A stretch of DNA of 64,000 bases from Scytalidium lignicola. Its lineage: Eukaryota; Ascomycota; Leotiomycetes. Within the stretch, counting starts at the first letter, position 1. Every line of letters begins with the position of its first letter. Below are positions 10,528-22,079 of the stretch, in pieces. A model generated the notes under the pieces. That model was given only the letters and a program-made list of their open reading frames with translations, ran no database searches and was not told the origin of the DNA. The DNA lies in NCBI GenBank assembly GCA_002812745.2, contig NCSJ02000068.1, positions 1-64,000 on the forward strand. Direction: 5' to 3'. The translations under genes and the position numbers were made by a program.

Positions 10528-13047
10528 ATTAAACCCCTCACCGCCAACTATGAAGGTGTTGATGCAGCTTCGCGAACATCTACCTCTGCATAGCAAAAGA
10601 TAATCCAATCCTAGAAGGTATGTGTTTGTTTAGAGCCTTTAGCTGTCTGAGAGTGCGGTCAATGATATCTCTATGATACCTGGCGGTCAAGCTGTTAAGG
10701 ATTGGTTTAAGAATACTCACGCTGGTATACTTGGAACTGAGTTGTGGGTATCTGAATCAACCTTCTTCTAGACTCCGATCTCTGATCAGATTTTTCATGT
10801 AGGTATGCTTTGCATCGCAGTTAATATATGTAGCTGTCAGGAAATGTGTTCCTTCTAGTCGAGACTGATTATATAATTTCAGTCGAATTGTCTTTTGTTA
10901 GTGGTATACCTCTCGATTACCATGATGGGGGCAGTTTTAATGCTGCTATCTTATTTCGAGAACAAAACGACTCTCGAGCAGAAATATGTGAAATACGAAT
11001 TATACTAGTGGTTTTTCTCTCCCTAGACTATTGTCTTCTAGTTGAGGAATTCTACAGTATAATAAGCATACCTAGACGCTACAATGGTCTCATTACTTGA
11101 TCCATTGTTTATAATAGATCCTAGCCGCGGGAGGCTAGCTCCTGGCTAGATCTGGGATATGGAAATTGCAATTGCCGAAAAATAGCTCTGAGTCTAAGAA
11201 TCTTCTGTTTACCTTATTATAGCTATCATAATTGGTCTCTCTATTAAGGGACCATGATACATGGGAGCTATAGAGTATTTCACTCTCGCTCTGTGGTACC
11301 GAATATTGTGAGGGCCTAGGTCGATCCTAATTTGATAGTTTTGTCTATTCAAAGGAGTTTTTCTATTGGTTAGGTTCAAGGTACTTGTTTCAAGTCATCC
11401 ACTACCACACCGTTTTAGTCTGGAAGTTTATCCCGCTGCAAGTGTCCGCGGCTAAATCTTCAAACCAGAGGCGCGGCTGAGGATACTAGTCCGGTCTCGC
11501 TGATAGATTTGACTGTTCCTTGAATATCGTTGGGGATCTATGGGGCAAGATCGGGATATCAAACGACAAACTACGGATGTTTGCATATGGCTAAACTCTG
11601 ACCAGGGCTATCCGGCCAGCAAACGCCAAGTTGTTATCCATAGTGTAGATGCGATCCCCTGTTTAGTAATATTATGTTAGCCAGTATCACAACTCGTTGG
11701 GCGTATGTTGAGTAGAGTTTCGTGCGGAGTGTAGACTACCTTTAGACAAGGTAACTCCTTCAGCAGCTAGCTACTGATTTGATTCCTTCCTAACCAGTTC
11801 TGTCTCTTGTTATATTTCTTTTTTCCTTATTCAGAAATAAATAGTTTAATTCTAGTGGTGGATCTTACTTATGTGCCGTGTCTGAGTAACACAATCCGGA
11901 TTCCAGGTTTCATGAGAACTGCCTTTCACCATGAATTAAGACCCACATATTTATTAACGGCTTTTCATTTCGTATTGGGAAATATGAATGTGACTATTTA
12001 ACTAGCTAAACCGATTTCCATTAATACCACTCTTGCTGCACCGAACAAATAGCATTTTGACGGAAAGCTCCATCTTTCTGAATACGAGTCTTTTCAGATA
12101 TTCATATTAGATTGAGTGGACTGCAGTGTGAAAGTCTTGGTACCTGGCATATCAGATTAAGAAAGCATATAGGGCTAGGCCAACACTCAGTGTTGAGAAG
12201 GGGTTGAATAGAGCTTCCGCCTCTAGGTCTATACATACGGTCTTTCAGCCCGAAGGATGTGGGCCCATATTCTAACATCCATCTCACTAAGATACATATT
12301 CTTAACAGCATTATATGTGATCTGCCGTCGGCGGATGATCACGGCAGAAGTAACCGGATATATTTCTTTTGATAGGCAAATTTGGTGAGAAAACTAGGAT
12401 TGACGGAAGCCACGAGATGAACAATTGTCTTTTAAATCCCTACTTGACCTATCACATCGAGAACACTAAATACTTTAATGGCCTAACCCTCGTCACTACT
12501 TGAACTTTATATCTCTCGTTGCTCTCAATTGAGACACTGTGATTATCAACGATTTGCTGGGATTACCTTGCGGCTAGATGTTTATAGGTTTAGCAAATCT
12601 TTATATTGCTATTTTTAATAACTCAGTTAATCCTATATTGTTTAGCTCTCGTAGAAATGCCATTATATGGTATCTTTGTTTTCATTGGAGAATAGTTAGC
12701 TTAATTTTGGTACTTTAATATCACATAGAAGATAAAGGATCTCAACATGTAAATATTTTCAACGTCTACCTAGGTTTCGTGGAAGTATCCCTACAGTCTC
12801 ATACACTTCATTCAATGAGGTCTCTAGTGTTGTAATCTAGCCGGTATAATATTCCCTATCTATTCTCGGATCAGGCGTTTTGAAATATTCCAAGAATATC
12901 TCTTTGTCTGTCTCTCTACTAGATTGCTCCTCAAGGGCTATAAATATATAAATATTTCCAAAAAGAACGCCTCTGACGCTATTCCGAAAATTTCCCAATC
13001 CAAAAAAAGCTATAAAGATGTTCAACCTTTTAATGGGCCTCCGATTA
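10528..13047. other. AT-rich intergenic region with no gene
   Basis: The first 300 bp probably hold the promoter or 5' UTR of the Myb-like gene. From about 10840 to 12900 the DNA is visibly AT-rich, full of TA, CTAG and TATAG, with only short ORFs that resemble nothing. This could be an old, mutated transposon or simply relaxed intergenic DNA. I found no terminal repeats or transposase remains. Confidence 0.5.
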
Positions 13048-14253
13048 TTAACTCACCGCTTCAGCCTGTGCCACAAGTCTAGCTCTCCACCCATTACACA
13101 CCTCTTCAAAGCCACCGACAACGTCTCTACAAACGCCGGCACATTCTCTACGGCCGAGTCGTTCCGACCAATTGCCTCTCGTGAGCCATCTTTCTCCTTC
13201 TTCTCTAGCATCTTCCTCTTTCCTCATCTCGGCAACTAATTCTCGGGCACTCTTTAATCTTCGTGTTGCTGTGGTTGTGGTCTGTCTTGACATATGGAGG
13301 GTATCGGATAAATAATTTAACGTTTGAGCAAGGTCAGTGGTTAGACCATGTAATTGTGATAATGCATTCAAGGCCGCAGTTGTTGGCCGAGGCATAGATT
13401 CGCTGACGCTGACAAGAACTGGGATGAGTTCGTCTATGAATTCTTCGTCTGGTGGAAATGCCAAAGGGGAGAATAGCGGATATGTGAGTGACTGTAATAA
13501 CCGTGACTGGTGGAGAAGATGCGTTGATAGTGCGGAATGAGCAGTTATAAGTCTGCGTAAGGGTAAGCCTACTATTATCCCAATCGATCATAGGAAGTCA
13601 TACCTTGTTGCTCCGCCCTCTACTCCCGATTGCCCACCAAGATCTTTTAGCTCTTCTATAACTCTCTTTACCACCCCATCTCTATCGGTACCATTATTTT
13701 CTGTCCCTCGTCGTGCAAGACTCTCCACCATATCCATCCTTGTCAATAATGCAGGAGGGATTCCTTGTGAGTCAAGGTCTGAATCATCCCCATAATCACT
13801 TCCATCATACTCGCTAGGCTGTCTGCGATGGGGTTTCACGGTGACCGGCGCAGCTAAACTGGCATTTGAAGGCTGCTCTACCGGCGACGCGCTAATATCC
13901 ACACCACTATCCCTGGTGGTCTCTCCATCCTTAACTTCTTGGAAGTTCAAGTCTGGCTCATCATCTTCTCCTTCACCCTCTCCCTCCTCGTCATCCCAAG
14001 CGTCCGCTAACTCATCTGCTAGGTTGCCTAAACCATTTGATGCACTGGCGGGAAGCCCATTGCCAAACCCGTCGTTTATCATCGAACCTGATCGAGTATG
14101 ACTGGTATGATTTGGGGAAATTGGCGATTGTAAGGAGCCTTTTGAGCTTCTTCTTGAAGCTGGGCGCTCGCCATAGGCAAGGGGGCTCGCAAAAGTGAGG
14201 TCGATGTTCGATGGATGCCTTTCATGTCTCGGAGTATGCGGCGATGTAGACAT
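13048..14253 (-). CDS. Conserved-looking fungal protein of unknown function
   Basis: Two exons, 14253-13604 and 13552-13048, joined in phase; 384 aa. I do not recognise the family. The N-terminal 130 residues are Ser/Pro-rich and disordered, and include an acidic block (LADELADAWDDEEGEGEGED). The middle is acidic and disordered (SEYDGSDYGDDSDLDSQG). From about residue 165 onward it looks helical (PPALLTRMDMVESLARRG and VVKRVIEELKDLGG). The C-terminus ends in a Trp-rich helical segment (ERWLTRGNWSERLGRRECAG, then a VVGGFEEVCNGWRARL helix). That helical half suggests a structural or complex subunit. It diverges from the NatB gene across a 700 bp spacer. Confidence 0.75.
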
Positions 14254-14953
14254 TTTGACGTAGGCTAATACAAGTATGCCTTGGAAGCAACTCGTAAGTT
14301 ATTCAGGAACCAGTTATATCCAAAAAAGGAGCGCCTCAGTCGGGCTTCTTTGTCCGACTCCGGACAGTTCCTCAAACATAGAATTTGTGTTTAGGAGGTC
14401 GTCAGAATCCTCAAGGATTCACCTAAACCGCGTCTTTGAAGTTGATATAAGGAGATATTATTTCGATAGTTCGGGAACATGGGATGGGTTCAAGGATTAT
14501 TGCTTAGATGCCCATCCTATATTTGCTTGTAAATAATGACCCGGACCCTTGGCGATTGGCCGTGACGGGTTGTTTCAGGGATCGCAAATCACGACAATGC
14601 GCTGGCTTGGAGGCAGACCACCTTCTTGTATGCAAAAGTAAACTTGCACTTTTTATCGGTCGCAGAAAGAGNAAAAATGCAGGATATGCTAGAACTATGA
14701 ATGGTATAGTCTATGAAGGGGTAAGGAGAAATTAGAAACATCTTAAACCCACATGTGGACCTCTGTAAGCTGTTGTGGTTAAAGGATCGCAGCATTACTC
14801 CTCGAGGATAAACTATTTTCCGGAGGGACAGCCGCATTCCCCATGCATGTTTCTGAACGGAATAAGCAAAAAGGTGACCCTTTGACGGACCTGAATTTTC
14901 CTTTGAGCTTGGAGCTAGCTTCATTTGTGAGGTTTGTCGTTATCTAGATTCTC
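14254..14953. other. Divergent promoter region
   Basis: The 700 bp lie between two divergent starts. It contains one N (14672) before an A-run. The ORFs here show no protein-like sequence. Confidence 0.45.
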
Positions 14954-15579
14954 ATGGCATCCTTGCGCCCGTTTGAGGCAGCCGATGTTCTCAAATTCAA
15001 CCTGACCAACCTTGATCCCTTGACCGAGACATATGACCTTAGTTTCTACTTTTCTTACATAGCCCGATGGCCACACCTATTCAACGTAGCTGAAGGACGA
15101 GATGGCACAATTGATGGCTATAGTAAGACACTCTCTCATAATCGTGACCATCAACTAACAGGAGACCTTTTACAGTGATGGGCAAACTCGAGTCATCACC
15201 CTCATATTACCAATTCAGCGAGCACTTCCTTCCGTGGCACGCACATATTACAGCACTGACAGTAGCGCCACACGCTCGTCGCCTAGGTCTTGCTCGAACT
15301 CTGTCTACTAGCTTGGAACGCTCAGGTGACGAATACGATGCGTGGTTTGTAGACTTGTTTGTGCGAAAAAGCAATGCGATTGCGCAGTCACTTTATAAAG
15401 GCATGGGTTACAGTGTATACAGGAAAGTAGTGAGCTACTATGTCGATGATCTGTCAGGAGAGAACGAAGATGGAGAAGATGCGTATGATATGCGAAAGCC
15501 GTTGAAAAGGGATAAAACTAGGAAGCATGTTAGGGAGAACGGGGAGACATTCGAGGTGGACCCTAGTGATGTGTGGTAA
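14954..15579 (+). CDS. NAT3: NatB N-terminal acetyltransferase catalytic subunit
   Basis: Two exons, 14954-15122 and 15176-15579, joined in phase; 190 aa. It matches Naa20/Nat3 closely: FNLTNLDPLTETYDLSFY, then ARWPHLFNVAEG, GYMMGKLES across the junction, HAHITALTVAPHARRLGLA (the acetyl-CoA pyrophosphate loop R/QxxGxA), DLFVRKSNAIAQSLY and GMGYSVYRKVVSYY, and the late DMRKPL. NatB acetylates nascent proteins starting Met-Asp, Met-Glu, Met-Asn or Met-Gln on the ribosome with Mdm20/Naa25. Two AG acceptors, at 15161 and 15175, lie close together; only the second keeps the frame. Confidence 0.95.
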
Positions 15580-16003
15580 AGCATCCGGGTTTTGGAAATT
15601 GTTGAGGTCAAGCCATGTCACCCTAGGATATAGGGGCTCGGAATCTCTTACTCTGCTTCAGGCGGAGTCCTTTACGTTATGCTACTAGATTGAGAATTTC
15701 GGCGTTTTTAGACGGTCAACAAGAGGAGCTTAAGCGCACAGGTGCAATCAGAAAGGGGCTTTCTAATCTGAACCTAGCGTAGCGTATGATAGCNAAAAAA
15801 AGTAGCACAAAAGCGTTCAAAGTGGAAGGATTCAGACCGGAATGATAACGGCAATCTTCTCCAAGGAGAAACACGAAATTGAAGCTGTGGATCTAAAGAG
15901 ACAATCATACTCCTTTTTTGCACAAGTCTATGAAAGAGTTATTTGATGTACAAGTTACTACTTCTATCATTCCCCCGTCACAGTGCAAACCTCAAGTCAC
16001 ACT
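15580..16003. other. Spacer between convergent genes
   Basis: This 424 bp stretch lies between the stops of the convergent NatB and ATP synthase delta genes. It should hold both 3' UTRs. One N (15794) sits before an A-run. There is no gene. Confidence 0.45.
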
Positions 16004-16802
16004 TTATTTGAGTACCGCTTGCAAGCTTTCCAGAACCTAAAATGCAGTTAGTACGCGCGTTTAAATATCATATTCATGCTTCGTGTCTGACCTCAAGTTC
16101 GATCTTTGCTTCTGCAATATCCCGCTCACTTCCGCTTCCGCTAGCGATCTTCTGTGCCTCTGCAATCTGCGATCGAACAGCCTCGATGCTAAAGTCCTCC
16201 AATGGATAACCCTCCACTGCGTTGATGCTCAGCTCCGAGTTTGGTTGCACAACAGCGAATCCTCCGGAAACTTCATGACAGCTTATTAGCTTGGTGACGT
16301 AGTGTGTGGTATTTCGGATAACATACGGAAGAACTGCTTGCTTCCACCGCTCTCCTCGATGACCTCAATGAGTCCAGGTTTCAGTTGCTCAATTGAAGGA
16401 ACGTGGTTGGCAAGGACACCCATCTCACCGGACTCCGCAGGAATGTTGACTTGGACGACATCTTGGGACTTGTAGAGGGACTAAATCCAAATGTTAGAGA
16501 TATAAGGTCCGGAAAAAAGCTCGACCTCCATCTCTAGACTATCCATCCCGTTCAATTGCTTGCCACCGACCAATCCAATTTCACATCCTCTACTATATAC
16601 CATATTCTTAACGTACCTCGTGGGGAAGAGCCAAGCTCAACTTGATCTGTGATGGATTAGCAATCTGCAAAGAAAAACTACTTTTCGCGGCATCACCGAC
16701 CTTATCCGAGACAGCTTCGGCGTATCCTCTGCGCTGAAGAGGGGCCTTGAAAGCTGCAGGACGTGTCCGCAGAGCGGCACGAGCAAATCTCAGGGAGTTC
16801 AT
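16004..16802 (-). CDS. ATP16: Mitochondrial F1 ATP synthase delta subunit
   Basis: Five exons on the minus strand: 16802-16701, 16646-16617, 16480-16327, 16270-16092 and 16036-16004; 498 nt, 165 aa. The protein starts with an Arg/Ala-rich mitochondrial presequence (MNSLRFARAALRTRPAAF). It continues as the mature delta/epsilon-type subunit: SDKIKLSLALPHE, then the beta-sandwich VQVNIPAESGEMGVLANHVP and IEQLKPGLIEV, LSGGFAVVQP, INAVEGYPLEDFS, and a C-terminal helix ending EVLESLQAVLK. It links the rotating central stalk to the c-ring. The first intron (16700-16647) is only 54 nt, in frame and free of stops, so retention would add 18 residues. Two tiny exons (30 and 33 nt) flank the gene body and are easily missed by predictors. 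Confidence 0.93.
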
Positions 16803-19772
16803 GATGGGTTGAGGTGTCAATTGAAGTCAGCGTTGTTGACTCTTTGGAAAGCTGTCGAGTGAGGTTCAATCATGGTCGCATCGGTAATTCGGTACCTAAC
16901 TATAAAAAGCCTAGCCTTATATCACATGACAAATTTAGATTGATGTTAAATTATGAAGCCTAAAAAGATCCTATTTACTATGAAATAGTACGAAGTCTTT
17001 ATTTTGAATCATAAAATAGTTCTAGAGATTAAAATTTTGAATATAATTTTAGAAAGAGATATTCCACGTGATTGATCACGTGTGTAATGTACAGGTACTT
17101 CTTCGCATCTTCAATTTTGTGGCCTCGTATTTGAGGCTCCTCAAAAAAATTCTTTTCTGTACGTAGCTGTGGTTGCATCCGACTCTTCCTCGCGAGCCTG
17201 AGCATCCGTTGCACTCCGAACTAGGCCAACTGCTTGCGCCGAGTGGACATCATTAATCCCTCATACAAGAGTTTTTGGCTAGCACACCCCAACCCACAAC
17301 AAAAAAGCCGCAAGCTGCATGCAGAAAGTCCAACGCTATGCAGATCACCATCTGCAATCTTGTGTGCAGATTAATTGGCTCTGCGTGGTGGATTAGAGGC
17401 ATTTAGGAAGGTGTTGCCGTACAATCAACGGTGATTTGGAGACTCGGGACACCAAAGTACCGATTCACGTAACTGGTCAAGTCGCGTGCATAAAGTTATG
17501 TTCATCTGCCGGTCCGACCGTAGTTATGCCATGATTTGCATCAAACTGCTCTGCCCTTCTTTTACAGCAGCTGAGACTCATTCTTAGCCGTCTGACTTTG
17601 GATAATGCTGCGGTCATCAATCTACACCTCTAACACTCAGCTTGCGTAGGTTACCACGCCTACTTCTGAATCAGCACCGCCTTGCGCCTCAAACGGAGGA
17701 CAGCAAACCCATCGTTCTGTGCTCCGTACTTCTAAGCTGACAGCTGCTAGAAATAGTTGCTGTCAGGAGCTTAGCACCCCCAAGTCTTCCATGCTAATGC
17801 GGGTCTGAGGTGATGCCGGCCTCAAGGAGAGACATTAAAGAGACACGTCGATTTGGTAGAGTGCCCGGATATTAACGAGGGGGACGATGTGGGGTAGAAA
17901 TCCATATCGACTTTGAGCGATTCGGCGGTCAACAACCGCATTCTTCGCATATAACCATTGGCTCCATACTGCAATGCTGGATATGTGCCGCAGAAGTAAT
18001 AACTGCGCTTGTGGATTCCTGAGCTTTTTTGGGGTCTGATGCATGAAGATTCCTCTGGGGTGTGGAGAAAATAGAACTGCCCTGAATGGCTGGTTTACAA
18101 TGTACAGTACTGGACAGGAGAAATTTCACTAGGATGATCACGGGTGTTGCACAGCAAGGAGGTTGCACGATGGCGACATGCTGCCAGTAGGAGCTGCGAG
18201 GGATATGCACGTAGGGCAAGACGGTGATGGCACTGTAAGCTTGACATGATGGATTGACCCCAAGCAGCGAAGTACGACAGAGTAATATTCAGGGCCCCCA
18301 CGCCTGGATGGCATCCTGTTTCGTAGCATCCAACAGTTCCAAGGCGACTGCCGACGGTTTGGGCCGTTCAGAAGTGGCAAAGCTTAAGGGTATTCACGGA
18401 TCGATGCAACACGGCCAAAGAAAAAAGGCTGCTGCACGTTATTTTTTGTTGCCGCGGCAAGCCCTATCAAGAGTCCACTGCACGACGTTGCTTTGAGCAG
18501 CCCGTAGATCTCTCTGTCGGTGTGGCATCTCTGGTTTCAAGTTGGGTTGAACAACAGTAAACAAAGACGTCATACTCCTGAAGAATCCGGGTTTGCGGTG
18601 TGTGAATAAGGGTCTTGTGCCTGCAATAAAATGACTTGGAGGGTATATCGCATTGGTTGAGCCAGGGAGCAGTTGAATTGTTGTTGTGTTGTTGTGACTG
18701 GTATCTTTTCCTGATTATCCGATCGCTCGAATTTCGGCGACCTGTGCAGAACAATCGCAGCAAAGATGGACTTGCTGTCTGCGAAGGGTAATCCGGACAT
18801 CGTAGTGGACGCTACACGGGCTGGAGGAAAAGATCCATCCAACCAAATATGCGCCGCTGGAGCGAGAAGTCTCCAACACGATGCAGCAAATTAGGATGGG
18901 GCCAAAGGGCGAAGTTCCCCCAAGAAAAAACGAGAAAACCACCTGTAAAAAACCAGCGCAGGCGCAAAAGCCTGCCGTATTTCCATTGTCCTACGACCAC
19001 TACTGCCCCCGTAGCCGTGGGACCAAACACTACTAAGCAGAACACGAAACTTAAGACGAAGGCTTTCCGCCCCGACACCAAATCTTAGTTCACGCACAAA
19101 AACACAAAACACCCCAACATAAAGACACATCATCTCAGGAAGACTGTGTTGTCGAGCCAAGGAGAAGGCCAGCACAAAGGGCTGTGCTTGCGACGTCGAT
19201 CGATCGTCCAAAGCAATCCCTTTGCCAGCCTCGCTTTATTAGTCAGCACCTCTACCTTATTTATTGCTGCACCCCAAGTCCCAGCCCAAACTCGAACAAG
19301 GCAAACGTCATTTTCCGTGTCCAAGGTCCACGAACAATCCACCACATATAAACGTCTTTGGGCAGTTTAAGATATAATCACTCCAGCCAGCACCGGGATT
19401 CCAATCGTACATCGCATCGTTTCTCTTCTTATTGAAGCGTCGCGCTCGATATCCCAATCCATCAGAAGATGTCGTCTTTAAGATTATAACAATACGGTCC
19501 TTAGGGACGCCACATCCAACCCGTTCTTCCATACCTCTTTTGAGGTGCCTTTGACACAATTCGCCTTGTTGCGACTTATTGTCATTGATTAGACCAATTC
19601 AAACGTCAGAGACTCGCATCGAGTATCTAATTCCTTCATATTCATATCCGATCAACTCTCAACAAGCAACCTTTTTGGTTTACCTTGCTATCGCCACCAG
19701 CAAACATACAATCAACGCGAATACCATCAACCAACTCTTCCCACGATCAATCGGTCTGCGTGAGAACTTGAG
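16803..19772. other. Long divergent intergenic region
   Basis: This 2.97 kb stretch separates ATP16 from the acidic-protein gene. Near ATP16 is a very AT-rich stretch (16900-17060) and a double E-box (17066-17083). The rest, 17200-19772, has many overlapping short ORFs on both strands, none with protein-like sequence. The last few hundred bases are probably promoter and 5' leader of the gene at 19773. A GTACAGTAC site lies at 18102. Confidence 0.5.
17066..17083. promoter_or_regulatory. Inverted double E-box CACGTG upstream of ATP16
   Basis: The sequence CACGTGATTGATCACGTG holds two CACGTG hexamers, 12 bp from start to start, in an 8 bp-arm inverted repeat with a 2 bp centre. It lies 264 bp upstream of the ATP16 ATG. 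CACGTG is bound by bHLH factors such as Cbf1 in fungi. Function here is inferred. Confidence 0.4.
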
Positions 19773-22079
19773 ATGCCACATCATCTGTACCAAGAATACG
19801 GGATGGGAGCACAGAGTATTGTCAGTTGGGCTTCGCAGACAACGACCAATATGCCAGCCGTAGCAGATGAAGATCTGGTCGCAGACGTCGATGAACCTCC
19901 GGATCACCACCACACTCTCAAACACGCCGATACCAATTTCTTAAAATCCGCTGTTCGACCCCAGACCACCCAGAAAGAGTCCTTGCTCACAAAGGCTCTT
20001 ACAAGTTCTGAACCCAATTCTTCCAAGACAGGCTCCCATGCATCGCCGGATTTCTTTCGCAGACAATCCACAAGAAGTAATACAAGTCTTGCCTCAACAG
20101 CCGGCCTTACCAGCGATGGCGGCCTAACAAGTCCCGATCGAACAACTACACCTAGCCCACCGTTCCCAAATTCAACCTATTCGAACTTTGCTACCTACAC
20201 TCTAGGTCCAAACGTGGATAACATTCCGTTACCACCTACAATCAGGACTGCGGATCAACACCACGATGCTGTTGGCGTCTCACCAAAGGCTAACCCACCC
20301 GCCAATCCGGCTCCCAGAAAGTCCTGCATTACCTTCGCATGTGGAGGTAAGAATGATAAGGCTGTGAAGCCGGCAGCTGCGGCCGACCATCCCAAGATTC
20401 CAACAGCAGAAGTTCCAAAGCGTCCATGCACCATCAAATTCGCATGTCCAGGGCCAAGGCCTTGTGATAAATCTTCAGATACATCTCCATCGAGATCGAC
20501 TCCTTCTGAGAAGACTCTACCTTCGAAGCTTGCGCCTCCTTTGAGACGCACTACCAGCAGGTCGCCTTCGATGACCAGGAAATCTCGGCTTACGGTGACG
20601 CCGCCACCACTAGCCCACAGAGATTCGGCTGCTGCAATTAGACGTGCTTCACGAAGTCCTGAGGTTGGTCGGAAATCGAAGGCAAAGTATATCATTGCAG
20701 AAGAAAAAGACCTAGAATCATCGCATTTTCATGAGTTTGCTAGCGACCAATTGCAAGAGGATGATTGGATTCGCAAAGAGTCCGAAGGTCAATTTAGAAA
20801 ACTTACTATCAATGATACACTGAAGAAAGAAAATGATATTCGTCGGCTCGGCAGTGAAGCAGAGGAAGAAGCTCTCGAAGATTCCGATGAAGATGAAGAG
20901 GACGACCAAGACCAAGATGAAGAAGACGAGGACAATGACGACAACGATGACAATGATAGCTTCGATGACGACGCGTCTGACGGGAACGAGACAGACAACG
21001 AAGCCGGATTTGCTGATTCGGATGATGAAAGTGATGCTGGTGAGTTCCAGTTCTGGACTCCAGGTCAAGCCATTCCATCCAAGCAACCCGGTGAACCTGT
21101 CGCATACCTTGGTCAAGGCCTCAGGGCCGCTTCTCTCTCCTCGATTGATTCGTTGAACCACATGGATCCGTCCTTCGATGGCTATGAAGGAGCTACAAAC
21201 GGACGCACAAAGCGCAGTCGTCGCATAAAAATCCGTCCAGGTACACCAGATCTTCCCGACAGTACTGACTTTGTTTGCGGTACTCTTGACGAAGACCGCC
21301 CTCTGGAGGAAGCCTATGTGTCGTGTATGGAAGCTAGGAAAATGCAGAGGCACAAGCAAATACCTCAGGATATTGATCCTAGCTTTCCTACTTCGGATCC
21401 AGAAGACGAAGAGGATGAACTTGATTCTGCACCTGCCCACGACAGTGATGACAATGTGTGGCTTCACGGCAAGTTTGAGGATTCGGGGGATGAGAGAGTA
21501 CATAATCGACGACGTTCCACTACTGCTCACCGCAAGTCTCCTGGTCTATCGCCAAGGAGACTGCATTCCCCGCCTCCGCCCAAGCGACGTCTCTCTCCAA
21601 TACCGCCTAAGCGCAGACTACATTCTCCTCCACCTCGGAAGCATTTTGTCGATCCGTCCGCTACTATGACCATCAACTCTCCAGCCACGACACCAACTTC
21701 ACATGCAACGAGCCAGGCAATCAATTTTATACCTCTGGCTTCGCGACCAGGTGTCACCTTCACAAAATCACTCCCTCGCACCCCGAACCCCTTTTGCTTG
21801 GAATATCGCTCATCGCGAATTCTCGCTATGCAAGGAGAAATTGATGGCAGTGACGCGACAGACGGACACGTCCGCGGCGCCATTGACATCGTCAAAGGTC
21901 TTGAGAAGAAGAAGCAGCGTCGCAAGGAAAAGTTTTGTCAAAAATACGCTGCGAACCGTGCCCGCAAGGGACAGTCGGAGAGGCTCATCCCCCCGGGGAA
22001 AGGAGCCGAACGAATGCGTGAGCTTGGACTTCTTATGGCAGGAAAGACAGGGCAAGATCCCTATATGTTGTCTGCTTAG
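19773..22079 (+). CDS. Large disordered acidic fungal protein (possibly DUF2457 family)
   Basis: One exon, 768 aa. It has Ser/Pro-rich disordered sequence with two similar cysteine motifs, KSCITFACGGKNDK and RPCTIKFACPGPRPC. These are followed by a basic RS-like stretch and an ordered-looking block (FHEFASDQLQEDDWIRKE). Next come a strongly acidic run of Asp/Glu around residues 365-410, then EFQFWTPGQAIPSK, a basic proline repeat (SPPPPKRRLSPIPPKRR, extending RLHSPPP) and a conserved-looking C-terminus (TPNPFCLEYRSSRILAMQG). I associate this layout with fungal DUF2457 proteins of unknown role, from memory and with modest certainty. The basic and acidic blocks suggest a nuclear location. The ATG at 19773 is used; one at 19803 is also possible. 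Confidence 0.82.
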   Translation: MPHHLYQEYGMGAQSIVSWASQTTTNMPAVADEDLVADVDEPPDHHHTLKHADTNFLKSAVRPQTTQKESLLTKALTSSEPNSSKTGSHASPDFFRRQSTRSNTSLASTAGLTSDGGLTSPDRTTTPSPPFPNSTYSNFATYTLGPNVDNIPLPPTIRTADQHHDAVGVSPKANPPANPAPRKSCITFACGGKNDKAVKPAAAADHPKIPTAEVPKRPCTIKFACPGPRPCDKSSDTSPSRSTPSEKTLPSKLAPPLRRTTSRSPSMTRKSRLTVTPPPLAHRDSAAAIRRASRSPEVGRKSKAKYIIAEEKDLESSHFHEFASDQLQEDDWIRKESEGQFRKLTINDTLKKENDIRRLGSEAEEEALEDSDEDEEDDQDQDEEDEDNDDNDDNDSFDDDASDGNETDNEAGFADSDDESDAGEFQFWTPGQAIPSKQPGEPVAYLGQGLRAASLSSIDSLNHMDPSFDGYEGATNGRTKRSRRIKIRPGTPDLPDSTDFVCGTLDEDRPLEEAYVSCMEARKMQRHKQIPQDIDPSFPTSDPEDEEDELDSAPAHDSDDNVWLHGKFEDSGDERVHNRRRSTTAHRKSPGLSPRRLHSPPPPKRRLSPIPPKRRLHSPPPRKHFVDPSATMTINSPATTPTSHATSQAINFIPLASRPGVTFTKSLPRTPNPFCLEYRSSRILAMQGEIDGSDATDGHVRGAIDIVKGLEKKKQRRKEKFCQKYAANRARKGQSERLIPPGKGAERMRELGLLMAGKTGQDPYMLSA

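Noticed and set aside
10528..13047. A transposon in the AT-rich block
   Set aside because: I found no terminal repeats, target duplication or transposase motif, so only the compositional oddity is reported.
20718..21530. Minus-strand 270-codon ORF opposite the acidic-protein gene
   Set aside because: Antisense shadow of an Asp/Glu-rich coding stretch; no domain and no splice context.
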